A stretch of DNA of 64,000 nt. Source: Aquiflexum balticum DSM 16537. GTDB taxonomy: Bacteria; Bacteroidota; Bacteroidia; Cytophagales; Cyclobacteriaceae. Location: contig NZ_LT838813.1 in assembly GCF_900176595.1 (NCBI RefSeq), positions 5,722,001-5,786,000 on the forward strand, in the 5' to 3' direction. The notes beneath the pieces were generated by a model. That model was not told where the DNA came from. It made no database searches and saw nothing but the letters and a program-made list of their open reading frames with translations. Below, in pieces: positions 8,601-17,845 of the stretch (position 1 is the stretch's first letter; every line of letters begins with the position of its first letter). The translations under genes and the position numbers were made by a program.

Positions 8601-9968
8601 TTATACAAACCTTTTTATCAACTCATCAAGCAACATGGATTCCTGAACTCCTGTTTTTAGGTTTTTTAGGCTAATTGATCCTTCGTTGATTTCATTATCC
8701 CCCAAAATGATTACAAAAGGAATTTCCTTTTTATCGGCATAGGTGAACTGCTTTTTGATTTTTGCCATTTCCGGATAAAGTTCCGAAGAAACACCATTGT
8801 TTCTCAAGGCATTCAAAACTTTAAGTCCGTATTCAAATCCATTCTTGTCGAAATGGGTAATCAGAACCTTGGTTTGATCCAGGCTTTCTACAGGAAAGAT
8901 TCCCAATTCTTCCATCACATCATATAACCTGTCCACTCCAAATGAAAATCCTACTCCGGAAACACCCTCAAGTCCAAATACCCCTGTAAGATTATCATAT
9001 CTTCCTCCACCACTTACTGAACCAATAGAAACATTATTGACTTTAACCTCGAAAATAGCCCCTGTATAATAGGATAGCCCTCTTGCCAAAACCACATCAA
9101 AATCAATGTTGCTTTCGTTTTCCCCATAAGCCTGCAAGAGATTAAATACTTCTCCTAACTCCTCCAAACCTTTAATTCCGATTTCTGATGCCGCTAGAAA
9201 TGTTTTCAAAAACTCAAGTTTCTCTCCGTTTGATTTCTTAAGGTCAATGACAGGTTCCAATTGTTTTATGGCATTTTGCCCAAAATTCCTTTGTACCAAT
9301 TCTTCCTGTACCTTTTCCCAACCTATTTTATCCAATTTATCTATTGCTACACACAAATCCCCTTCCCTTCCTTTTTCCCCAATGACTTCAGATATTCCTG
9401 TGAGAATTTTTCTGTTGTTTATTTTGATGCTGTAATCCGTAATACCCAAATTCACAAAAACTCTTTTGATCATGAGAAGAATTTCAAGTTCACAGACAAG
9501 GCTGTCAGTCCCGACTACATCTGCATCACATTGATAAAATTCCCTGTACCTTCCTCTCTGAGGTCTGTCCGCTCTCCATACCGGCTGGATCTGAAACCTT
9601 TTGAAAGGAAAAGTGATGTCATTGCGGTTCATCACCACATACCTTGCAAAAGGAACGGTAAGGTCATAACGTAGACCTTTTTCTGATACCTTTGGCAATA
9701 CTGTCCCTGTACCTAGCTGCAGATCTTCTGCATTGACATTTTTAAGAAAATCCCCACTGTTTAATATTTTAAAAAGCAATTGATCTCCCTCATCCCCATA
9801 CTTGCCCGTCAAGGTGCTGAGATTCTCCATAGCCGGAGTTTCTAATTGCTGAAACCCAAAAATTTTAAAGGTATCCTTGATGGTATCCAAAATAAAATTT
9901 CTTCTGGCCATTTGAATGGGGCCAAAATCCCGAGTTCCTTTTGGTAAGCTTGGTTTCTGAACAGACAT
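8601..9968 (-). CDS. hisS: Histidine-tRNA ligase
   Basis: Protein of 455 residues, class II aminoacyl-tRNA synthetase that charges tRNA-His. Visible motifs: KGTRDFGP near the N-terminus, motif 2 (QPVWRADRPQRGRYREFYQC, about 120-140), the histidine-specific ARGLSYYTGAIFEV and GRYDNLTGVFG, and motif 3 (GVGFSFGVDRLYDV). The C-terminal anticodon-binding domain begins near KVLITHFDK. It is longer than E. coli HisS (about 424). The divergent small basic-protein gene starts 91 bases away; TAACTTTG (minus, 9996-9989) in that gap fits the Bacteroidota -7 element. Confidence 0.97.
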   Translation of the reverse strand: MSVQKPSLPKGTRDFGPIQMARRNFILDTIKDTFKIFGFQQLETPAMENLSTLTGKYGDEGDQLLFKILNSGDFLKNVNAEDLQLGTGTVLPKVSEKGLRYDLTVPFARYVVMNRNDITFPFKRFQIQPVWRADRPQRGRYREFYQCDADVVGTDSLVCELEILLMIKRVFVNLGITDYSIKINNRKILTGISEVIGEKGREGDLCVAIDKLDKIGWEKVQEELVQRNFGQNAIKQLEPVIDLKKSNGEKLEFLKTFLAASEIGIKGLEELGEVFNLLQAYGENESNIDFDVVLARGLSYYTGAIFEVKVNNVSIGSVSGGGRYDNLTGVFGLEGVSGVGFSFGVDRLYDVMEELGIFPVESLDQTKVLITHFDKNGFEYGLKVLNALRNNGVSSELYPEMAKIKKQFTYADKKEIPFVIILGDNEINEGSISLKNLKTGVQESMLLDELIKRFV

Positions 9969-10059
9969 GTTTTATTTTTAATTTTGGCCAAAGTTAAGTA
10001 AAATCAAAATTTTATTTTAATTTTGCACCTCATTTGAGACAACATAAACAGATAAGACG

Positions 10060-10203
10060 ATGGCTGTTACTACTTTAAAAAGAAAATTAAGAAGAAAGAG
10101 ACAAGGTCAAACTACCAGAGTTATTAAAATCAAACAGTTGAGTGCCAAGCCGGTAATCAAAAATGTGGATATTGAAGAATTGAAAAAAAGCTTCGATAAA
10201 TAA
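10060..10203 (+). CDS. Very small basic protein (47 residues)
   Basis: ATG at 10060, TAA at 10201-10203. The protein begins MAVTTLKRKLRRKRQGQTTR and is strongly basic in its first half, then ends in an amphipathic acidic/basic helix (VDIEELKKSFDK). A TAATTTTG -7 element lies upstream (10018-10025) and a good intrinsic terminator sits 31 bases after the stop, so this is an independent transcription unit, which argues that it is a real gene. Size and charge resemble ribosome-associated or nucleic-acid-binding small proteins. I do not recognise a named family and do not assign a function. Confidence 0.75.
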   Translation: MAVTTLKRKLRRKRQGQTTRVIKIKQLSAKPVIKNVDIEELKKSFDK

Positions 10204-10234
10204 TTCAGACCGCTCTTTAACAAGCAATAAAGAG

Positions 10235-10261
10235 GGCAATGTTTTACACATTGCCTTTTTT
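10235..10261 (+). terminator. Intrinsic terminator after the 47-residue gene
   Basis: GGCAATG, seven-base loop, CATTGCC, then TTTTTTAT. Confidence 0.85.
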
Positions 10262-10355
10262 ATTTGTTCTATCTCCAGATAATCTCCTGAGACTGAAATA
10301 TTTTTTCTAAAATAGAGAAAGGGCTTAAAAAAACTGCCCTGAATAAAAAACCTGT

Positions 10356-10856
10356 TCATTTCCCTCTTTTTCCCAATTCCACAACCCTGAGGTTTTGAAT
10401 TTTACCTTTTTCCAAATCAAATAACAACATTGTCCTGACAACATGAAAACCCTGTTGTCCAATGGCACCTGGATTCATATACAGACAGTTGATGCTTCTA
10501 TCAAACTCCACTTTACAAATATGAGAGTGGCCGCATACAAACAACCCGGCTTGATTTAGCTTGATTTTCTCTTTTATTCCCTTGGCATATCGGGGAGGTT
10601 TACCGGCAATGTGTATCATCCCTACACGGACTCCTTCCAACTCAAACCAAATTTCCTCAGGAAACAATTGCCTCGCAGATTGACCATCAATATTCCCTGT
10701 TATGATTCTTCTGGTTTTATCCTGAGGAAGATATTCCAAAATATTTAAATCCCCGATATCCCCTGCATGCCATATTTCATCTACTTCGATCAAATGATCA
10801 AGGACTTTTTGGTCAATATATCCATGAGAATCCGAAATAAGGGCGATTTTTTTCAT
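10356..10856 (-). CDS. YfcE/MJ0936-type metallophosphoesterase
   Basis: Protein of 166 residues with all metal-binding motifs of small calcineurin-like phosphodiesterases: SDSHG (8-12), HAGDIGD (31-37), GNIDG (about 59-63), a later MIHIAGKPP and the GHSH pair (about 109-112). Enzymes of this type hydrolyse phosphodiesters in vitro; the physiological substrate is unknown. The end (LRVVELGKRGK) is basic. The gene is convergent with the 47-residue gene and divergent from the rhodanese gene. Confidence 0.9.
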   Translation of the reverse strand: MKKIALISDSHGYIDQKVLDHLIEVDEIWHAGDIGDLNILEYLPQDKTRRIITGNIDGQSARQLFPEEIWFELEGVRVGMIHIAGKPPRYAKGIKEKIKLNQAGLFVCGHSHICKVEFDRSINCLYMNPGAIGQQGFHVVRTMLLFDLEKGKIQNLRVVELGKRGK

Positions 10857-10935
10857 TTTGAAACTTAGTAGTAGAATATTGAGTAAATTTGAAGTGGAAA
10901 TAAATAATTTCGAAGAATTTTAAAACTACAAAAAA

Positions 10936-11346
10936 ATGAACAGTTTGAAGAAAAGGATTTTGATGATCGCATTGATAGTTTTCAGTGGATCTTTTCAGGT
11001 AATTCAAGCCCAAGAAGGAGCTCCTAAACTAAGTCCAAAAGAATTTCAGGATCAGGCCAATAAAAAGAAGAAAAACGTAATCCTCGATATCAGAACTCCT
11101 GAAGAAACTGCGGAAGGTTATATTGAAGGTGCAGTTTTCGTTGATTTTTTGGCTGGGGATTTTGAAGAGAAAATCAGCAAGCTAAATAAAAAGAAAACCT
11201 ATTTTGTGTATTGCCGGTCCGCAAAAAGAACTATACCCGCCACTGAAAAGATGATGGCGATGGGATTTAAAAAGGTCTACATGCTCGAAGGCGGACTCAA
11301 CAACTGGATGGAAAATGATATGCCTATCACCAAACCCAAGAATTAA
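10936..11346 (+). CDS. Exported single-domain rhodanese-like protein
   Basis: Protein of 136 residues. A signal peptide (MNSLKKRILMIALIVFSGSF, cleaved after IQA) points to the periplasm. The rhodanese fold follows: VILDIRTPEETAEGYIEGAV (about 48-67) and the active-site loop YCRSAKRT with the catalytic Cys at 93. The loop has Ala where many sulfurtransferases carry Gly (CRSGKR), which may alter substrate preference. It probably carries sulfane sulfur on a cysteine persulfide. It stands alone; a sulfide-oxidation locus is 7 kb away. Confidence 0.88.
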   Translation: MNSLKKRILMIALIVFSGSFQVIQAQEGAPKLSPKEFQDQANKKKKNVILDIRTPEETAEGYIEGAVFVDFLAGDFEEKISKLNKKKTYFVYCRSAKRTIPATEKMMAMGFKKVYMLEGGLNNWMENDMPITKPKN

Positions 11347-11414
11347 TCTTTAATCTCATCCTGTTTTTACCAAAAAAACAAAAACAAAATATCTGGTCTG
11401 CAATCAAAACTAGT

Positions 11415-11445
11415 TTTGGATTTGAGGGATTACTTCCTATTTTTA
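11415..11445 (+). promoter_or_regulatory. Bacteroidota-type promoter of pdhB
   Basis: TTTG (11415-11418), exactly 19 bases, then TATTTTTA (11438-11445), seven of eight matching TAnnTTTG if the last base is ignored. Transcription would start near 11450, leaving a short leader before the ATG at 11467. This excludes the more upstream ATG at 11416. Confidence 0.6.
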
Positions 11446-11466
11446 CGAACGAAAATATTGTTTATA

Positions 11467-12444
11467 ATGAGAATAATTCAATTTAGAGAAGCATTGAGAG
11501 AGGCCATGTCCGAAGAAATGAGACGCGATAAAAATGTGTTTCTCATGGGCGAGGAAGTGGCCGAATATAATGGAGCTTATAAGGTTTCACAGGGTATGCT
11601 GGATGAATTCGGTCCGGATAGGGTTATTGATACGCCAATTGCCGAACTTGGATTTTCCGGTTTGGGAGTAGGTGCTGCAATGAATGGTTTAAGGCCCATA
11701 ATTGAATTTATGACCTTCAATTTTTCTTTGGTGGCCATTGATCAGATCGTCAATTCTGCTGCTAAAATGCTGGCCATGTCTGGTGGGGCATATAATGTAC
11801 CTATTGTATTCCGAGGAGCTACAGGAAATGCCGGACAATTGGGAGCTACCCACTCTTCCAATTTTGAGAATTGGTTTGCCAATACACCTGGCTTAAAAGT
11901 AGTGGTACCCTCCACCCCCTATGATGCCAAAGGTTTGCTAAAAGCGTCTATTAGAGACAACGACCCTGTGATCTTCATGGAATCCGAACTCATGTACAGT
12001 GATAAAGGCGAAGTTCCTGAAGGCGAATACCTGCTTCCAATTGGAGTAGCAGACATTAAAAGAAAAGGGAAGGATGTCACCATTGTCTCTTTTGGGAAAA
12101 TCATGAAAGTGGCTTTGGAAGCAGCTGAAGAACTTGCCAAAGACGGCATTGAAGCCGAAGTCATTGATTTGAGGTCTGTAAGGCCTATAGACTATGCAAC
12201 AGTTGTGGAATCTGTTAAAAAAACAAACAGATGTGTGGTGGTAGAAGAAGCAAATCCATTGGCAGCAATTTCTTCTGAAATCGCTTATCATCTTCAGAGA
12301 AATGCCTTCGATTACTTAGATGCTCCTGTTATCAGGGTAAACTCCATGGACATACCATTGAGTTATGCACCTACTTATATTGAGGCCACTTTACCTAATG
12401 TAAAAAGAACCCTTGAAGCAGTAAGACAGGTAATGTATAAGTAA
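11467..12444 (+). CDS. pdhB: Pyruvate dehydrogenase E1 component, beta subunit
   Basis: With the ATG at 11467 (MRIIQFREALREAMSEEMRR) the protein is 325 residues, the normal E1-beta length; an upstream in-frame ATG at 11416 lies inside the promoter. Diagnostic text: GEEVAEYNGAYKVSQGM, DTPIAELGFSGLGVGAAMNG (thiamine diphosphate-binding subunit interface) and the transketolase C-terminal domain with EEANPLAAISSEIAYHL. With the E1-alpha subunit it decarboxylates pyruvate and acetylates the E2 lipoyl domain. The alpha and E2 genes are not adjacent. A strong terminator follows. Confidence 0.95.
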   Translation: MRIIQFREALREAMSEEMRRDKNVFLMGEEVAEYNGAYKVSQGMLDEFGPDRVIDTPIAELGFSGLGVGAAMNGLRPIIEFMTFNFSLVAIDQIVNSAAKMLAMSGGAYNVPIVFRGATGNAGQLGATHSSNFENWFANTPGLKVVVPSTPYDAKGLLKASIRDNDPVIFMESELMYSDKGEVPEGEYLLPIGVADIKRKGKDVTIVSFGKIMKVALEAAEELAKDGIEAEVIDLRSVRPIDYATVVESVKKTNRCVVVEEANPLAAISSEIAYHLQRNAFDYLDAPVIRVNSMDIPLSYAPTYIEATLPNVKRTLEAVRQVMYK

Positions 12445-12514
12445 TATCCTTTTTTGAGTTGATGGCTTTTCCTTATAAAAAAGTAGGATGTAAGGAAGTT
12501 ATCAAAAAAATAAG

Positions 12515-12547
12515 AAAAAACCGCACGGTAGGCCGTGCGGTTTTTTT
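12515..12547. terminator. Bidirectional terminator between pdhB and the convergent receptor gene
   Basis: CCGCACGG (12521-12528), loop TAGG, CCGTGCGG (12533-12540), flanked by an A-run on the left and TTTTTTT on the right, so it can work on both strands. Confidence 0.92.
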
Positions 12548-12577
12548 AATAACTATTACCCAATCAACTAATCTGTT

Positions 12578-15091
12578 TTAGTTGTTATTTATTATAGCTC
12601 CGGAATTCCCATCGCCACCTTCTTTTAAGTCATCATTACTGACTCCTCTTTTCTTTCTCCTTGGGCCGTCAACACTCAACTTTCCAATTCTGTAATTGAA
12701 ATTGATTTTGAAGTTCATGTTTTTCAAACCAACTGTACTTTTTTGCATAATAGTCGGCGTGTACAATTCATTCTCGATAATGAATACTTTGGTGAAAAAG
12801 TTTTCAGCTCCGAAACCGATTGATCCTCGCTTTTCATTGAACTGCTTGTTGAAATTCAATCCATAAACCCCAAATCCTCCTGAAGTCCCCTGAAGCTCTA
12901 CCCTTCTGCCTCTTGCAAAAGTAAAGCCTTGAATTTGCCAATCTTTTGGAAGTGTATAATTCGCAAATAACCTTCCACTTAATACAAAGCCATCATTGGA
13001 AGCTGCATATAAGGGATCTTCAATTCCATTGTCCAACCTGGCATAATATCCATCAACACTTCCGTTCAATGAGAATTTTCCTGAAAGATTGATGTTGGAA
13101 AATATCGATAAACCATAAGCTTTTTCCTGACCAATATTTTCGAAGGTAGTGAAGATGATATCATCCTCAAGAACTGACCTGATAGGTTGTATAGACCCAC
13201 TAGTATTTCTGAAAAAACTGGTAAAGTTGATCATCGAACCCTTCACAAAAGTGCTATAGGAAACTTCATAATTGTCTGTCATTTCAGGTTCCAACAAAGG
13301 ATTACCTTGTGTAATTTGTCTTGGATTGGCTGCGTTGATGTTTGGGTTCAAGAAGTTCAATGACGGTCTTTGCACCCTCCTGTTGTAGGCAGCTTTGATC
13401 ATGTTGCCTTTTTCCAGTTTCCTGCTCAAATTCACACTTGGCACCCATACGCCAAAGGATGGAATGTCAGCAGGTAAATCCGAGTTTTTGAAATCAGCAC
13501 TGATACTGGTGTACTCATATCTCATACCACCTTTGAAGGTGTAATTCTTTAAGAAATTGGTCATATATGAGACATAACCTGCAGTTACATTCTGATCGTA
13601 GGTGAATTCATTGGAGAAAATAACATCGTCCACTTCGACGAATTCACCATCAGGACCTTCGGCAGTAAAGTAAGCAAAGTCACTCTCTGCTTTTCTTAGG
13701 ATATTTTTAGCGCCGTATTCCAAAATCTGCCCATTGGCCAAAGGTGTAACATAATCCAATTGAACTGTAAATTCACGGTTGATCCCTTGGTTCAAATTTT
13801 TAACCCTGCTTGCAATGGTCTCAAATGAATTGTCATAAAGGCTGTTGATAAAGTCATTGGTGAGATTTCCCTGACTGTAAAGACCTGAGACACTGAATTC
13901 CTTGCCTTTTTTCTCATAAGTCTTGGTGTAGTTGTAGTTGACATCAATGTTGTTTGAAAGATTTGCAACATTTACATCCATAAGGGTAGAATTGATTAAC
14001 AACTCTTCAGCAAATGTTTCTGTAGACAAACCGTCCTGTAGGTTTTTCATATTCCTCAAGCCAAAACTTACTGAAGCTGTCATGAAATTGTATTTGTTGA
14101 TTTCATAATCCCAACCAAAATTATACCTACCAAACATCATTTGATTCCTGGTATCAGCATTCTGATTTACCCTTACCTGAGATCCATTTGAGTTGGTTAT
14201 ATACTGTTCGTTTTCAAAAAACCCAAGAATATTATATCCCGCTCTTCCAAAACCTCCCAAAGTCCAGGACATTTTGTTTTGTTTGAGACTTGCGTTGATG
14301 CCAAGATTTGATCCTCTGTATCCTACGCTGCTATTGATGTTCAATGAAGCACCTACAAGGTTGTTTTTCTTGGTGATGATATTGATCACACCACCTGTTC
14401 CTTCTGCGTCATACTTTGCTGACGGGGAAGTAATCACTTCTATGGATTTGATCTCTTCTGCAGGTATTTGTTTCAATGCTTCTGCCACATTAGTCGCGAC
14501 TATAGCTGACTGCTTACCATTCAACAAAACCAGAATACTGCTACTTCCTCTCATGGAAACATTTCCATCCAAATCAACCGATAGCATAGGAACCCTTCTC
14601 AAAACATCGGTTGCATCACCTCCCACCAAGGTCTTATCATTTTCGGCATTGTAAATAGTCCTATCCACTTTCTCCTCAATCAAATCACGCTGCCCCATTA
14701 CGGTGACTTCCTGAAGGGCCACAGCGTCCTGCACCAAAGCCAAAGTTCCCAAGTTGATCGTTGAATTGGTTTCAGTTACTGTCAAAATCTCTGATTTTAG
14801 ATTTTCAAAACCCAGAAAACTTATCACCACCTGATATTTCCCATTTCCAAAATTGGAAATAACAAATTCTCCATCAAATCCAGCTACTGCACCTGCCAGA
14901 TTGGTGCCACTCTCTATCTCAACTAGGGAAACGGCTGCATAAGGGACAGGATCCCCGGTACCTTTTTCTGTGATTTTGCCTGAAATTTTATAAATGGGTT
15001 TTTCAGGCTCACTATTTTGGGCAGAAACTCTTTGAGTTGTAACACTCAGGGCAAGAGTCACTAGAAATAATAGTTGGAATAAATTTTTCAT
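12578..15091 (-). CDS. TonB-dependent receptor, outer-membrane beta-barrel family
   Basis: Protein of 837 residues. Signal peptide to about residue 25 (VTTQRVSAQ), then a carboxypeptidase-like repeat (YKISGKITEKGTGDPVPYAA), a plug region (VLRRVPMLSVDLDGNVSMRG, then SSILVLLNGKQSAIV) and a barrel. It has the SIEVITSPSAKYDAEGTGGV motif typical of this receptor family. After the barrel comes the hydrophilic tail seen in this family (GPRRKKRGVSNDDLK, then Gly/Asn-rich). It probably imports or senses a small ligand; the substrate is unknown. It is divergent from the LytS/LytTR pair, an arrangement that suggests regulation by that system. Confidence 0.9.
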   Translation of the reverse strand: MKNLFQLLFLVTLALSVTTQRVSAQNSEPEKPIYKISGKITEKGTGDPVPYAAVSLVEIESGTNLAGAVAGFDGEFVISNFGNGKYQVVISFLGFENLKSEILTVTETNSTINLGTLALVQDAVALQEVTVMGQRDLIEEKVDRTIYNAENDKTLVGGDATDVLRRVPMLSVDLDGNVSMRGSSSILVLLNGKQSAIVATNVAEALKQIPAEEIKSIEVITSPSAKYDAEGTGGVINIITKKNNLVGASLNINSSVGYRGSNLGINASLKQNKMSWTLGGFGRAGYNILGFFENEQYITNSNGSQVRVNQNADTRNQMMFGRYNFGWDYEINKYNFMTASVSFGLRNMKNLQDGLSTETFAEELLINSTLMDVNVANLSNNIDVNYNYTKTYEKKGKEFSVSGLYSQGNLTNDFINSLYDNSFETIASRVKNLNQGINREFTVQLDYVTPLANGQILEYGAKNILRKAESDFAYFTAEGPDGEFVEVDDVIFSNEFTYDQNVTAGYVSYMTNFLKNYTFKGGMRYEYTSISADFKNSDLPADIPSFGVWVPSVNLSRKLEKGNMIKAAYNRRVQRPSLNFLNPNINAANPRQITQGNPLLEPEMTDNYEVSYSTFVKGSMINFTSFFRNTSGSIQPIRSVLEDDIIFTTFENIGQEKAYGLSIFSNINLSGKFSLNGSVDGYYARLDNGIEDPLYAASNDGFVLSGRLFANYTLPKDWQIQGFTFARGRRVELQGTSGGFGVYGLNFNKQFNEKRGSIGFGAENFFTKVFIIENELYTPTIMQKSTVGLKNMNFKINFNYRIGKLSVDGPRRKKRGVSNDDLKEGGDGNSGAIINNN

Positions 15092-15180
15092 TATGATAAG
15101 TTTTTATAATTCTGTGGATAGTTTACAGCAACAAAGGAATACTAATGTGAAATCAAAAAAAAACTAACTAGACCGTGGCA

Positions 15181-15283
15181 GGGATTGTCTCGACCAATTG
15201 CCGACTTTGAAGGATGAAAAGATCCTATCACCACCCCTCCCGAATTTAATCTTTCCAAACCCTAGTTTGGTCGAGTGAATCCC
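15181..15283. other. Structured spacer with nested inverted repeats
   Basis: GGGATTGTCTCGACC (15181-15195) and GGTCGAGTGAATCCC (15269-15283) are complementary at 13 of 15 positions. Inside lie AGGAT-GAAAAG-ATCCT (15211-15226) and CCAAAC-CCTA-GTTTGG (15255-15270, sharing two bases with the outer arm). The element could fold as a branched RNA in the leader of the kinase gene, or be a DNA site for the LytTR regulator. No peptide frame explains it. Confidence 0.4.
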
Positions 15284-15357
15284 TTATTTGGTAGATCATT
15301 TTATGTAAACCGCAAAATTTTATTTTAGTTTACAAAAAAATCACTTATATTATAATA

Positions 15358-16428
15358 ATGCAGGATTCAGCTATTAAGAAAAATATTCCAATCCTAATTC
15401 ACATCCTTGGATGGTCTTTGGTGGGTACAGTGGTCTTTGTACTTTCCCCGCTATCAATAGGTGTGGAAAGACCGATGGAGTTTTGGATCAAACAGGGATT
15501 CATGTTTTCGATGCTTATAGGAATATTCTACTTTAATTATTTTTACCTCATCCCAAAATTTCTTTTTGCCAATAAAATCTCCATGTTCCTTATCATCAAC
15601 CTTGTAGGAGCCTTTACTTACGTGGGAATTCTGATTGTCTTTGATGATTATACCAATATGCAGGAATTGATGCATAAAGCTTTCAGACCGGATGCAACCT
15701 ATGTCCCAAAACCAAGAAACCTTTATTGGGACGTATCAAACATGCTGATTTTTTTTATGTCAGTTGGGTTCAGTACAAGTATTGTTACAGTCCAAAAATG
15801 GCAGGCTGATGAAAAAGTCCGGTTTCAACTGGAACAGGAAAGAACCAATTCAGAACTTTCTTATCTTAAAGCACAGATAAATCCCCATTTCTTTTTCAAC
15901 ACGCTGAACAATATCTATGCATTAACCAATATAGATGTTGAAAAAGCCAAAACCGCCCTGCTTAAATTAAGTAGGATGATGCGGTATGTGTTGTACGAAA
16001 CTGAAAAAAACCATACACTACTGACCAAAGAACTGGATTTTATCAAAGATTATATTGAATTGATGAGAATGAGGCTTTCCTCAAAAGTGAAATTAGATAT
16101 CAATATTCCCGAAAAGATTGAAGAAGCCGAAATTGCCCCTATGCTTCTTTTGCCATTTATCGAAAACTGTTTCAAACACGGTATCAGTTCTCAGCATGAA
16201 AGTAAAATCAGTATATCCCTGGAAAAAATAGGAAACGAGTTGATTCTGGGCACACAAAACAGTATCTTCAGATCAACTGAAAATACACCGGAAGGAGAAG
16301 CCAGTGGAATAGGATTAGTAAACACTACCCGAAGGTTGGACCTGCTTTATCCCGGAAATCATGAACTTAAAATTGAGGGAACTGATGATAATCATTACAC
16401 GGTTCTTCTCAAGATAAATTTAAAATGA
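15358..16428 (+). CDS. LytS/YehU-type sensor histidine kinase
   Basis: Protein of 356 residues. Four hydrophobic segments occupy residues 8-150 (ILIHILGWSLVGTVVFVLSP, GFMFSMLIGIFYFNYFYLIP and others). A short coiled linker follows, then the His_kinase box LKAQINPHFFFNTLNNIYAL with the phospho-accepting His at 177. The ATPase part contains LLPFIENCFKHGIS (N box) and GIGLVNTTRRLDLLYPG (G box). There is no periplasmic sensor domain, so the signal is probably membrane-derived. It overlaps the response-regulator gene by four bases (ATGA). Confidence 0.93.
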   Translation: MQDSAIKKNIPILIHILGWSLVGTVVFVLSPLSIGVERPMEFWIKQGFMFSMLIGIFYFNYFYLIPKFLFANKISMFLIINLVGAFTYVGILIVFDDYTNMQELMHKAFRPDATYVPKPRNLYWDVSNMLIFFMSVGFSTSIVTVQKWQADEKVRFQLEQERTNSELSYLKAQINPHFFFNTLNNIYALTNIDVEKAKTALLKLSRMMRYVLYETEKNHTLLTKELDFIKDYIELMRMRLSSKVKLDINIPEKIEEAEIAPMLLLPFIENCFKHGISSQHESKISISLEKIGNELILGTQNSIFRSTENTPEGEASGIGLVNTTRRLDLLYPGNHELKIEGTDDNHYTVLLKINLK

Positions 16429-17165
16429 AAATCAAGTGCATTGCAGTAGATGATGAACCTTTGGCATTGGAACTTGTTGCCAAATTTATTGAACAGACTT
16501 CTTTTCTTGTTTTAGAAGCGAAATTTGACAATGCTATTCAGGCATTGGGTTATCTGAACCAAAATGACATTGATCTGGTGTTTTTGGACATTCAAATGCC
16601 GGACCTTTCAGGAATGGAACTGGCCAGAATTCTGGATGGTAAAAATTCTGAAAAAAAACCCAGAATTATATTCACTACTGCCTATAATCAGTTTGCCATT
16701 GAAGGATATAAGGTAGATGCCTTGGACTATTTGTTGAAACCGTTCAGTTATGAGGAATTTTTGAAAGCTGCTACTAAGGCTTACCAATATTATGACAATT
16801 CATCAAACCTATCCAAGGATAAAAAAGAGAATCAGAAGGCTCAAGACTATATTTTTTTAAAAGTAGAATACCAATTGGTCAAAGTATTGCTCAAGGAAAT
16901 TACCCATATTGAAGCCTACAAAGATTATGTGAAAGTTCATTTAGAAGGAAAGCCAAACCCGCTTTTATCTTTAACGAGTATGAAAAACATGGAAGAAATT
17001 CTTCCTTCAGAGAATTTCATGAGAATTCACCGTTCTTTCATTATCAACTTGGACCATATAGATTCTGTGTCCCGAAATATTGTTCACATCGGAAATCATC
17101 AGATATCGGTAAGCGACAATTATAAAGATGCATTTTTGGAGTTTATCAATAAATGGCTCAATTGA
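16425..17165 (+). CDS. LytTR-family response regulator
   Basis: Protein of 246 residues. The receiver domain contains VDDEP (8-12), the phosphorylated Asp55 in LVFLDIQMPDLSG and Lys in LDYLLKPF (about 107). The C-terminal LytTR DNA-binding domain (about 145-246) includes ITHIEAYKDYVKVHLEG and FMRIHRSFIINLDHIDSV. It is the partner of the preceding kinase. Its targets probably include the divergent receptor or the pair itself (inference from position). No terminator is evident in the 180 bases after it. Confidence 0.94.
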   Translation: MKIKCIAVDDEPLALELVAKFIEQTSFLVLEAKFDNAIQALGYLNQNDIDLVFLDIQMPDLSGMELARILDGKNSEKKPRIIFTTAYNQFAIEGYKVDALDYLLKPFSYEEFLKAATKAYQYYDNSSNLSKDKKENQKAQDYIFLKVEYQLVKVLLKEITHIEAYKDYVKVHLEGKPNPLLSLTSMKNMEEILPSENFMRIHRSFIINLDHIDSVSRNIVHIGNHQISVSDNYKDAFLEFINKWLN

Positions 17166-17349
17166 CAAATTAAACTAAAAAAGTATAATGTGAATTTTCA
17201 TGAATTAAATAAGAATTAATTTAAAATTTAATTCTTAAAAATATACTTTTTCTATTAATTTCAGATTAAAATTCTGAACAAATTCATCTCTAAGCCGTAA
17301 ATCCAGTAGTTGCAAAAGCGGCAATTCTTTACTTTGTAAAGCAAATCAT

Positions 17350-17826
17350 ATGACAGAAGAGCAAAAATTCCTGATGAAGAAGGCTATAGATTTATCACGA
17401 TCAGGGATGGAAGCAGGGAAAGGAGGTCCTTTTGGTTGTGTAATTGCCAAAAATGGCAAAATTATAGGTCAGGGATCAAATTCCGTATTGGAAACCAATG
17501 ATCCAACAGCCCATGCAGAAATTGTAGCCATAAGAGATGCCTGCCGTAACCTCAATAGTTTTCAGTTGGAAGGATGCGAAATATTTGCCTCCTGTGAACC
17601 TTGTCCAATGTGTCTCGGAGCAATCTATTGGGCCAGACCTTCCAGAGTTTTTTTCGCCAATACCAAAAAGGATGCAGCCATTGCCGGTTTTGACGATGAT
17701 TTTATCTATGGAGAACTGGAATTGGAAAATGAAAAAAGAAAAATCCCTTTTTCGCAAATTATGCAGGAAGAAGCGTTTAAAGTATTTCAGGATTGGATCG
17801 CAAAAGGAAATAAAATTTTATATTAA
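17350..17826 (+). CDS. guaD: Guanine deaminase (cytidine-deaminase fold)
   Basis: Protein of 158 residues. The zinc site is complete: His55-Ala-Glu57 (PTAHAEIVA) and Cys85-x-x-Cys88 in SCEPCPMCLGAIYWARP. The C-terminal segment AGFDDDFIYGEL, followed by IPFSQ, closely resembles Bacillus-type guanine deaminase rather than tRNA adenosine deaminase TadA, which lacks this region. It converts guanine to xanthine and ammonia in purine salvage. The main alternative is a broader nucleoside deaminase. A lipoprotein gene follows 19 bases later. Confidence 0.85.
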   Translation: MTEEQKFLMKKAIDLSRSGMEAGKGGPFGCVIAKNGKIIGQGSNSVLETNDPTAHAEIVAIRDACRNLNSFQLEGCEIFASCEPCPMCLGAIYWARPSRVFFANTKKDAAIAGFDDDFIYGELELENEKRKIPFSQIMQEEAFKVFQDWIAKGNKILY

Positions 17827-17845
17827 ATAACAAAATACAAGAATT

